A stretch of DNA of 6,121 bases from Lachnospiraceae bacterium (GTDB taxonomy: Bacteria; Bacillota; Clostridia; Lachnospirales; Lachnospiraceae): the NCBI GenBank assembly GCA_009774155.1, contig VSNE01000440.1, positions 1 to 6,121 of the forward strand, in the 5' to 3' direction. The notes under the pieces are model-generated. The model did no database searches and was not told the origin of the DNA. It saw only the letters and a program-made list of their open reading frames with translations. The position numbers were made by a program, and so were the translations under genes. The first letter of the stretch is position 1, and each line of letters opens with the position of its first letter. This document shows positions 1 through 5,085 of the stretch, piece after piece.

Positions 1-45
1 CTCCATTCTGAACTTTCTCTATCACTTCATAATAGATGTTTTGCA

Positions 46-73
46 TTTGATTTTTTAGTTAAAAAATTATAAT
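46..73 (+). promoter_or_regulatory. Putative promoter for the RNA array
   Basis: A TATAAT hexamer lies at 68-73, with TTTG at 46-49 and TTGCAT at 41-46 upstream; the TTTG to TATAAT gap is 18 nt, roughly the spacing of Bacteroidetes -33/-7 promoters. The expected transcription start, about 7-9 nt after the hexamer, falls around 80-83, just before the first base of RNA unit 1 (84). No comparable box is seen in the spacers between units, so this may be the single promoter of a five-unit precursor. The -7 box does not match the classical TANNTTTG well, so the call rests mainly on position. Bases 1-45 upstream are AT-rich and show nothing else. Confidence 0.4.
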
Positions 74-83
74 CTCACTGACT

Positions 84-235
84 TGGCACATTACTTTATC
101 GTATTGATTAAAGAGCTGGTGACAAGGTTCCGAATCGAACAAGCCAGGTGGCTAACCTGGCTGTCGATTCGAGTCCCTTGGTTAAAACCAGCTCTATTGA
201 ACTTGCCAGTCTTGATTAAATCCTCTGTGCTGAGG
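84..235 (+). ncRNA. Structured RNA unit 1
   Basis: GCACA (86-90) pairs with loop bases TGTGC (226-230), and G85.T231 adds a wobble. CTTTA is at 94-98 and TTGAT at 104-108. The arm at 112-195 is a nested hairpin: AGAGCTGGT 112-120 with 187-195, CAAGG 123-127 with 176-180, CGAATCGA 131-138 with 164-171, AGCCAGG 142-148 with 156-162, and a 7-nt loop TGGCTAA. After a 26-nt linker the 3' stem-loop is CCTC 222-225 with GAGG 232-235. The ends are inferred from the paired elements; true transcript ends are unknown. The arm superficially resembles a tRNA but has no proper T-arm. Confidence 0.8.
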
Positions 236-255
236 TTTGTCAGTTCTCAAAACAT

Positions 256-415
256 TGATGCGTAACTCTATTCGGTTGATGGAATCCAGATAAGGACTCA
301 GGTAGAACCGGCTGAAACATCCCGGACAAGGATGTGAGAGCCGGTGGAACCTGAGTCCCATTCAGGTCTGGATGACTAAACAGCTGCTTTCTTGAACTGA
401 GGTGCCGCATTGCAT
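256..415 (+). ncRNA. Structured RNA unit 2
   Basis: ATGCG (258-262) pairs with loop CGCAT (406-410), and G257.T411 adds a wobble. CTCTA is at 266-270 and TTGAT at 276-280. The arm at 284-373 is the longest and cleanest: ATCCAGA 284-290 with 367-373, GGACTCAGGT 294-303 with 349-358 (10 bp), ACCGGCT 307-313 with 339-345, ACATCC 317-322 with 330-335, and loop CGGACAA. The two inner junctions are symmetric 3x3 purine loops (AGA/GGA and GAA/GAG). The 3' stem is 402-405 with 412-415 and includes a G.T pair, which pairs only on the + strand. Confidence 0.82.
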
Positions 416-433
416 TAGCTACTGAAGATGATG

Positions 434-564
434 TGGTATATCACTTTAAGAGGTTGATGTTTGGGCTTTATGGCTGCTGGTGGAGGGTGAAAGGCCTCCA
501 AACAGCAGCTTAGTGAAGCCAAAACTGAAATTATCATCTCTCAGATTGCTGCCATATACTTGGC
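434..564 (+). ncRNA. Structured RNA unit 3
   Basis: GTATA (436-440) pairs with loop TATAC (555-559), and G435.T560 adds a wobble. CTTTA is at 444-448 and TTGAT at 454-458. The arm at 459-525 has a 10-position stem 459-468 with 516-525 carrying one G.A mismatch, then GCTGCTG 473-479 with 503-509, TGGAGG 481-486 with 495-500, and loop GTGAAAGG. The 3' stem is GCCA 551-554 with TGGC 561-564. The stem can be read as starting right after TTGAT, or 3 nt later as in most other units. Confidence 0.78.
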
Positions 565-585
565 TTGATGTATCTGTCATGTCAC

Positions 586-735
586 TGATATGTTTCTTTA
601 CTATCTTGATATTCTTCAGAAGTTACAGATGGTCCAGGTCCGTCATATACGATAGGAGATGAAGTAACTGGACCATCTGCTATTAATTCTGAATAATTGA
701 ATGATTGACCCTTCAGATAAGACCGCATATTCGGT
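586..735 (+). ncRNA. Structured RNA unit 4
   Basis: ATATG (588-592) pairs with loop CATAT (726-730), and G587.T731 adds a wobble. CTTTA is at 596-600 and TTGAT at 606-610. The arm at 615-693 has TTCAGAA 615-621 with 687-693 and an 11-bp stem AGATGGTCCAG 627-637 with 668-678. Its 30-nt apical region (638-667) is the least structured of the five, with at most a weak TCAT/ATGA stem. The 3' stem is ACCG 722-725 with CGGT 732-735. Confidence 0.78.
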
Positions 736-754
736 AATTGGTAGTCAGACAATA

Positions 755-883
755 TCGTGTGTGGCTATAAGGATTTGATGTCAGAAGGATCTGAGACTGT
801 TGGCCAAAGGCGATAGCATGGCCCACAGTTCGATGATCCTTCTCTGAAAGGATTGCCGTTCTACCATTCATTGCACACTCAAT
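755..883 (+). ncRNA. Structured RNA unit 5
   Basis: GTGTG (757-761) pairs with loop CACAC (874-878). The extra G.U seen in the other units is absent here (C756 opposite T879). CTATA is at 765-769 and TTGAT at 775-779. The arm at 783-843 has AGAAGGATC 783-791 with 835-843, ACTGT 796-800 with 825-829, GGCC 802-805 with 820-823, and an inner GC-GATA-GC. The 3' stem is ATTG 870-873 with CAAT 880-883. It ends 9 nt before the RT stop codon on the other strand, so a + strand transcript running on would be antisense to the RT gene. Confidence 0.78.
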
Positions 884-892
884 CTATATCGG

Positions 893-2167
893 TTATCCGT
901 ACTGATGAAGAGAGGAAACCAGCGTTCTGTAAACATCCTTACTGGTCAAGAGTGCATTTTGCATACACCCTATCGTAAAGAAGCCGGAGAACATCTTGTC
1001 TGTCTTTATACGGTTAGCTTTCACATTCCGTCCTATGCCTCGTTGTATGCAGCCATCGGATTGATTGGCAATATATCCCAGTCCTCCGATTTTAGTCTTG
1101 CCAGTCACGACAGCCCTCAAACAATCCATCACAAAGAGTGTGAGAGTTTGAATGTCTTTCTTCACGTTGATGACCGGCAACACCTGAGTGGCCCAGCTAT
1201 ACTCACCATTTCCGCAATAAAGATAATGATTTATATCATTCGTGGCTTTGATGAGGCTTTTCTTTTTGGCTTTGATAGTGCGGGATTCAATCTCTTTCTG
1301 GAAGGCTTTTATTCGGGTTGAGCTGAGAGAAATGGAGGCTCCTTTGATTGAAAACCCAAGGAATTTGAACCACCGAGTATGAGTAAGAAACTCTATCTTT
1401 TTGGGATTGAGTTTCATTTCTCGCTTCGTGACCTCTTCAGTCATTATCTCCATTGCTTTCATATAGTCCGGCCCGACAAATAAGGCATCATCAGAATATC
1501 GGACATACTCGCCATTCAGTTGGCTCAGTCTTTCATCCAGGGTAAACATTACTACATTTGCCAACCAAGAAGCGACCGAACAGCCTTGTTTGAGTGACTG
1601 ATAGGCTTTCTGGAGTTTGCCGTCAGTATCAAAATACCAGTCTGAATGATAATACTTTCGGAGAACATCTATGATAGCGGAATGGCCGTGTTTTGCCTCG
1701 ACTTTATCAAAGGCTTCGTCAATAAATCTGATAGGTACAGAATCGAAATACTTACTGAAATCAGACTTCCACCCAATCACTTCGCCCTTGGTTTGGCAAA
1801 TTCTCTTGGAGATCTCTTTCACAATCTTGCCACAACCGATACCTTTCTGATAAGATTGACAAGTGGGATGAATCATCTCAGGCATCAGCTCAAATAAAAG
1901 ATCATTAGCGATACTGAGGAAGATACGGTCAATCGGCTCATTGACATAGACTGTGCGGAACTCTCCGTTATCCTTGGGGATAAGAGCCGTGTGAGGTGGT
2001 GCAATCTCATATCGGCCGTCTCGTATAGCAGCGTACATAGCAGCTCTGGTATCAGGTTTTGTAAGCTGATAGAGATGAGCCTTATTGATGTGCTTCCCGA
2101 CACCTTTTTCAATGGCATATCGCCATCTCTCAGTATCGAAAAACATTTCTAATATCTTATCATTCAT
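893..2167 (-). CDS. Reverse transcriptase (unassigned class)
   Basis: A 424-residue RNA-directed DNA polymerase with an apparently intact palm. Visible in order: fingers motif with IPKDNGEFRTVYV (63-75) and R81; motif A around D136 in KSDFSKYFDSV; motif B-like QGCSVASWLANV (194-205); catalytic YSDD at 224-227; the KLNPKKIEFL region (252-261); FKFLGF (267-272); then a basic thumb-like stretch. A further ~90 residues form a C-terminal region with GGLGYIANQSDG and RGIGRNVKANR (361-386), whose function I do not know. Motif B lacks the SQ of typical DGR enzymes, and I see no maturase or endonuclease zinc domain of group II introns. It could belong to an uncharacterised (defence-type or retron-like) group. 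The ATG overlaps the end of the 84-aa gene by 8 nt, implying translational coupling. Its 3' end faces the five-unit RNA array, the best candidate for its RNA partner; that link is inference. Confidence 0.93.
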   Translation of the reverse strand: MNDKILEMFFDTERWRYAIEKGVGKHINKAHLYQLTKPDTRAAMYAAIRDGRYEIAPPHTALIPKDNGEFRTVYVNEPIDRIFLSIANDLLFELMPEMIHPTCQSYQKGIGCGKIVKEISKRICQTKGEVIGWKSDFSKYFDSVPIRFIDEAFDKVEAKHGHSAIIDVLRKYYHSDWYFDTDGKLQKAYQSLKQGCSVASWLANVVMFTLDERLSQLNGEYVRYSDDALFVGPDYMKAMEIMTEEVTKREMKLNPKKIEFLTHTRWFKFLGFSIKGASISLSSTRIKAFQKEIESRTIKAKKKSLIKATNDINHYLYCGNGEYSWATQVLPVINVKKDIQTLTLFVMDCLRAVVTGKTKIGGLGYIANQSDGCIQRGIGRNVKANRIKTDKMFSGFFTIGCMQNALLTSKDVYRTLVSSLHQYG

Positions 2168-2414
2168 GGACTGGTTCTTTACTTATTGTGACATTGTAAG
2201 ACTCGCTATAATATTCATCTATTGTAGCGGAAAAACGGTCATCTTCATCTGCTTCAATGGTATCTTCAGACCATCCGGGCTTTTTAAGAATGTCCTTACG
2301 TTCTTGCTTTAAGGCGCGTCTGGCACCTTCAAGTGTTGCCCACAGAGTGAAAGAAGTATAGTTGTCTGAAGGTCGAACACCCTCATATTCAACTGTTACA
2401 CAGAATACTTCCAT
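2160..2414 (-). CDS. Hypothetical protein, 84 aa, upstream of RT
   Basis: A small acidic soluble protein with no signal peptide or membrane segment and no family I recognise. It has a mixed N-terminal part (FCVTVEYEG near residues 4-12), a basic helix around 29-45 (ARRALKQERKDILKK) and an acidic tail region (EADEDD near 53-58). It starts 2 nt after the preceding 105-aa gene and its TGA lies inside the first codons of the RT gene, so the three are almost certainly one transcript. Being coupled to the RT, it could be an RT accessory protein, but equally just another small cargo gene of the element; the sequence does not decide. Confidence 0.75.
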   Translation of the reverse strand: MEVFCVTVEYEGVRPSDNYTSFTLWATLEGARRALKQERKDILKKPGWSEDTIEADEDDRFSATIDEYYSESYNVTISKEPVHE

Positions 2415-2416
2415 AG

Positions 2417-2734
2417 CTATGAGAATAAAGGCTTTTCGCCGTTATAGTTTTGGATAATCCATTCCAGCAAGAGCTTGCGATTCTTATCGTCAAGGTCTGC
2501 ATAGAACTTGACCATATAGGTGTCAGGATCCTGAGTTCTGGTAGCGTGTTGCCACTTTCCCAGCATGTGACTGATATGACAAGTCCATTTCACTTCTTTG
2601 AGAAATTCCGGCACATTTACCGTATCTGCACCACCACCGGGAAAGGTGACAGTCATTGGAACTACCTTGTAATTCCAGCCATGAAACAGCCATTTATTGA
2701 TGGCTATCATAGCGATTTTAAGATTTTCAGTCAT
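2417..2734 (-). CDS. Hypothetical protein, 105 aa
   Basis: A cytosolic-looking small protein of unknown function. An N-terminal helix (LKIAMIAINKWLFHGW, residues 5-20) is followed by a probable beta segment with a GGG turn and a C-terminal helix (NRKLLLEWIIQNY). There is no catalytic motif or metal cluster. It begins 5 nt after the PcfJ-like stop codon and ends 2 nt before the next gene, so it belongs to the same operon. Its size and position fit the small unknown proteins that accompany PcfJ-like genes in Bacteroidales mobile elements, but I cannot name a family. Confidence 0.75.
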   Translation of the reverse strand: MTENLKIAMIAINKWLFHGWNYKVVPMTVTFPGGGADTVNVPEFLKEVKWTCHISHMLGKWQHATRTQDPDTYMVKFYADLDDKNRKLLLEWIIQNYNGEKPLFS

Positions 2735-2739
2735 AGCTG

Positions 2740-4035
2740 TTATGCGATTTTTGATATAATTTTTGAAGTATTAGACTTAATCAATGATACTATTCTGTCA
2801 AAGTGTTCTGGAACCTGGTTGTATTTGCCACGGCATTGGAGGACCGAGAAGTCCTTTAAAGAAAATTCTATAGTTGCGATTGACACACCATTAACCAGGG
2901 CATGAAAAATAAGCATATTGTCGTTAGAATAATACCTATTAGTGAAGACACAGTGGTGCATATATTCACCCTCTTCTACAAATTCTTTTACCGACTGAAG
3001 AGGTTTGACCACAATTTCCTTATCGACAAATTCCAGATCTAAAAATATTGATTTGGCTTTCTTATATCGAGCTTCATCAACTTTGTGATTAACCTCATAG
3101 CGTTGTAAAGGTGTCATTTGTCTCTCGCGCTCTCTTCGTCTATCTGCTTCATCCATCTTAGCTCGCTTTTTAGCAATCCATAAATCATGAGCCTCTTTAA
3201 GATTGTCAGGACAGATGAATTTTGGATTTCTCAAATCTTTCCCACAGTATTCAAGAGCGTCGAGCATATCATACCAAGTTGAAGCATCGGTAATCTTATA
3301 ATTGTGCCGGAAAGCGACCTTAGCGGAGGGCCAATATTTCTCAAACTCATACTTTTTAGCCAATGAGAAAGCTACCATTTTGTATTGCCTTAATTTCCAT
3401 GCCGTCTCAGTTTTATTGCAAGTGAGTAAGCGTTGGAACAAAGTATATGGGGAACAGTTATGAAAATCACCGTTATATCCGTTTCTTCGGATTTCTGGAA
3501 TCACTGAAGATTGCCCGATAACTTTGTAAGGCGTGACATAGTGGCCGTAGTTTTCTGTTCGGATTTCCATTTCGCTGTCATAGTTCCATATATCGCAATA
3601 ACTGCACATCCAATGTCGAGCACGACCAACTATCACTTCTTTGGCATCTGGAGTAAGCCAGCGTTGAAAAGCCTCACTAATCCAGTATGTAGCCTTCTCG
3701 CCTCTTCTCAGATTTGTCTGCATAAAGAACATTCTAACAACCTGACAACCTCCACGCTTGGTTACGATTGCGAAATAAGCTCTATCACAAAAATTCCACT
3801 TGCGAGTTTTGTCAACATCCAGCTTTGCGGAGCAGTGAGGACATACAACCTTAGTAGCCTCATCACCTTTCCAAGAGTGACCACAATCCAGACACACATA
3901 TTCTTTCTTAGAATTGTACTTGGCAATATGCGGAGCCACTTTCCTGACAGCTTCCTTATATTGATGTTCGTTCAAAGGAGAGAGTGTTTTGGATAACTCC
4001 AAAATTTTTCTTTGAAATTTGTTTCTGGGTTTCAT
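2740..4035 (-). CDS. PcfJ-like protein
   Basis: A 431-residue protein resembling the PcfJ family, named after a gene of the enterococcal conjugative plasmid pCF10 and common in Bacteroidales conjugative elements and phages; its biochemical role is not established. N-terminal region: a zinc-ribbon-like pattern C48-x2-C51 and C65-x2-C68 (CLDC, CPHC). The middle is aromatic- and charge-rich, with a strongly basic/acidic helix near 290-310 (RRRERERQ). The C-terminal part carries the most recognisable PcfJ features: MHHCVF at 359-364, a beta-rich stretch IATIEFSLKDFSVLQCRGKYN (about 386-406) and a final helix. It starts 21 nt after the PcfK-like gene, the usual gene pairing, and is followed at 5 nt by the 105-aa gene. 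Length is in the normal range and no break is seen. Confidence 0.85.
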   Translation of the reverse strand: MKPRNKFQRKILELSKTLSPLNEHQYKEAVRKVAPHIAKYNSKKEYVCLDCGHSWKGDEATKVVCPHCSAKLDVDKTRKWNFCDRAYFAIVTKRGGCQVVRMFFMQTNLRRGEKATYWISEAFQRWLTPDAKEVIVGRARHWMCSYCDIWNYDSEMEIRTENYGHYVTPYKVIGQSSVIPEIRRNGYNGDFHNCSPYTLFQRLLTCNKTETAWKLRQYKMVAFSLAKKYEFEKYWPSAKVAFRHNYKITDASTWYDMLDALEYCGKDLRNPKFICPDNLKEAHDLWIAKKRAKMDEADRRRERERQMTPLQRYEVNHKVDEARYKKAKSIFLDLEFVDKEIVVKPLQSVKEFVEEGEYMHHCVFTNRYYSNDNMLIFHALVNGVSIATIEFSLKDFSVLQCRGKYNQVPEHFDRIVSLIKSNTSKIISKIA

Positions 4036-4056
4036 ATTGTGAAAGAGCTGAAAGGA

Positions 4057-4461
4057 TTAGAAAATCGGAATATCCAGCGGCTCCGGGATATTGGGGTCAA
4101 CAGCAGCTTTGGGCTTTCTTGGTTTGCGCTGCTTAGGCTTTTCTTCTGAAGTGATCTGCTCAGGGGAGGCTGGGGGTTCTGGAGAAGGACTCTGTACGGC
4201 TTCCACTTTATTCTTGGGGCCTTCTACTACGATGTCATCTTCATCATAGTAGTGGACTGCCAGTCCAAATACCTCATCGTCGGAAACACCGACACAACGC
4301 TCACCCTTGGGCTTGTTCTTTTCGACTTGCTGGAAGATGTACTTGCAACACTCTTTGATATTTTTGTTGGGTTTTGCGTATGTTGTTGCGAACTGAGCAT
4401 CATCTTCAGCGCGCTTGTCAAGATAGTTCTTGATAGCAGTTTCAAAAGTGGTAAATTCCAT
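4057..4461 (-). CDS. PcfK-like protein
   Basis: A 134-residue protein resembling the PcfK family, the usual partner gene of PcfJ; function unknown. The N-terminal domain (about 1-82) shows the family-like sequence FETAIKNYLDKRAEDDAQFA, then KNIKECCKYIFQQV, then SDDEVFGLAVHYYDEDDI. The C-terminal 45 residues are low-complexity: rich in P, S and E, followed by a basic KPKQRKPRKPKAA patch, probably disordered and possibly nucleic-acid binding. The ATG lies 12 nt after the stop of the 174-aa gene in an A/T-rich leader, and the gene is 21 nt ahead of the PcfJ-like gene. Confidence 0.85.
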   Translation of the reverse strand: MEFTTFETAIKNYLDKRAEDDAQFATTYAKPNKNIKECCKYIFQQVEKNKPKGERCVGVSDDEVFGLAVHYYDEDDIVVEGPKNKVEAVQSPSPEPPASPEQITSEEKPKQRKPRKPKAAVDPNIPEPLDIPIF

Positions 4462-4473
4462 ATTGAAAGATTT

Positions 4474-4998
4474 TTAGGAGTTAAAGAAAAAGAATGTATA
4501 TCTTGTGTTTACATTCTCCTTTGGGGGAGAAGTCAACTGTCTGATTGCGAATTTGAAGGTGTTAGCTTTGAAAGTATGCTCAAAGCCATTCATAGGTTCG
4601 TGATGAGTGTACCGTATTTCAACTTTGGCATCATCAATTACTTTATTGAGGATTACCGGGTTGGTATGCCATTTGCCTTTATGTTTCCAGCAATATAAGG
4701 TTACATCATCAGTCTGGAGGGATTTGAAGTCATCTATTTTGACTAATCCATATTCACTCATAAGCTCATCTAACAGACCTAATAAATAGTCTGGTAATGG
4801 GTCAGTTGAGTCTTTTTTCTTGCCATTATAAAGAGATTCAAACGTAAGTAGAAATGCCTGTTTTATCTCTATCGAGTCAATGCACTTACTTAATTTGTAC
4901 TTACAGAATTTAATGATTTGAGGTTCTATTTCTTTGACGGCCTCATTATTCTTTGCTCGTAATAACTGACGAACATGATCAAGATTGGGGCGTTCCAT
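4474..4998 (-). CDS. Hypothetical protein, 174 aa
   Basis: A soluble-looking protein I do not recognise. The N-terminal ~60 residues look helical and lysine-rich (RQLLRAKNNEAVKEIEPQI, then IEIKQAFLLTFESLYNGKK). A second part from about 68 holds LLDELMSEYGL and a CWKHKGKWH stretch around 103-111, with a beta-like C-terminus (EIRYTHHEP, FKANTFKFAI) ending in FFFFNS. No signal peptide or transmembrane helix. It is the first gene after the large inverted repeat and lies 12 nt ahead of the PcfK-like gene, so it may be the first gene of the PcfK-PcfJ-RT operon. The compact spacing and complete frame support it as real. Confidence 0.75.
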   Translation of the reverse strand: MERPNLDHVRQLLRAKNNEAVKEIEPQIIKFCKYKLSKCIDSIEIKQAFLLTFESLYNGKKKDSTDPLPDYLLGLLDELMSEYGLVKIDDFKSLQTDDVTLYCWKHKGKWHTNPVILNKVIDDAKVEIRYTHHEPMNGFEHTFKANTFKFAIRQLTSPPKENVNTRYTFFFFNS

Positions 4999-5012
4999 AG
5001 AAGTAAAAGTTA

Positions 5013-5080
5013 AACCCCTTTATCCCTAACTCGCTACGCTCGTGTCGCTTCGCTCCAAGGGTTAAAGGGATAAAGGGGTT
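5013..5080. repeat. Perfect 14-bp inverted repeat with 40-nt loop
   Basis: AACCCCTTTATCCC at 5013-5026 is perfectly complementary to GGGATAAAGGGGTT at 5067-5080. TAAC 5027-5030 can also pair with GTTA 5061-5064 across a 2-nt bulge. The loop carries two related GC-rich halves (CGCTACGCTCG, CGCTTCGCTC). It lies 5 nt beyond the stop of the variable protein gene. Two readings fit: a terminator between that gene and the next one, or the hairpin/cruciform that typically sits just downstream of the variable region in DGR target genes and helps retrohoming. The latter is my preference because of the lectin-fold gene next to it. Confidence 0.75.
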
Positions 5081-5085
5081 AAGGG

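Larger units (their letters stand above)
84..883 (+). repeat. Tandem array of five structured RNA units
   Basis: Five units follow each other at 84-235, 256-415, 434-564, 586-735 and 755-883, separated by 20, 18, 21 and 19 nt. The TTGAT box recurs at 104, 276, 454, 606 and 775. All five carry CTNTA-N5-TTGAT with exact spacing, a RYRYR pentamer three bases before CTNTA, a long private hairpin, and a terminal 4-bp stem with a 6-nt loop complementary to the pentamer. The distance from the hairpin end to the next CTNTA is 70, 70, 70 and 71 nt. Primary sequence outside these boxes is not conserved, so the repeat is structural rather than a simple DNA duplication. A wobble pair in unit 2 (402-415), a conserved G.U closing the pseudoknot in units 1-4, and purine-rich internal loops favour the + strand as the RNA strand. 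The array ends 9 nt before the stop codon of the convergent reverse transcriptase gene. Confidence 0.85.

Noticed and set aside
112..195. tRNA-like gene (7-bp acceptor-like stem, 7-nt anticodon-like loop with GCT)
   Set aside because: No valid T-arm or D-arm, G instead of T before the presumed anticodon, and the bases form one continuous multi-helix hairpin like those in the other units.
83..265. 60-codon + strand reading frame across RNA unit 1
   Set aside because: It runs through the paired arms and pseudoknot of unit 1, has unremarkable composition, and comparable frames do not recur in the other units.
426..539. 7-bp pairing AGATGAT (426-432) with ATCATCT (533-539) enclosing unit 3's arm
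   Set aside because: It lies partly in the inter-unit spacer and has no counterpart in the other units, so it is probably fortuitous.
480..662. 60-codon + strand reading frame across units 3 and 4
   Set aside because: It spans the end of one RNA unit, the spacer and half of the next; the RNA architecture explains the sequence better.
84..883. CRISPR array or integron attC cassette array
   Set aside because: No identical direct repeats separated by spacers, and no attC core sites (RYYYAAC/GTTRRRY); conservation is structural with unit-private sequence.
84..883. DGR template repeat for the lectin-fold gene
   Set aside because: None of the five units resembles the variable region in sequence on either strand.
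905..1321. 138-codon + strand frame opposite the RT gene
   Set aside because: Antisense shadow of the RT, whose catalytic motifs are clear on the minus strand.
893..2167. Group II intron-encoded protein with the array as intron RNA
   Set aside because: No maturase or endonuclease domain, no recognisable intron domain V, and the repeated ~150-nt units do not resemble intron domains.
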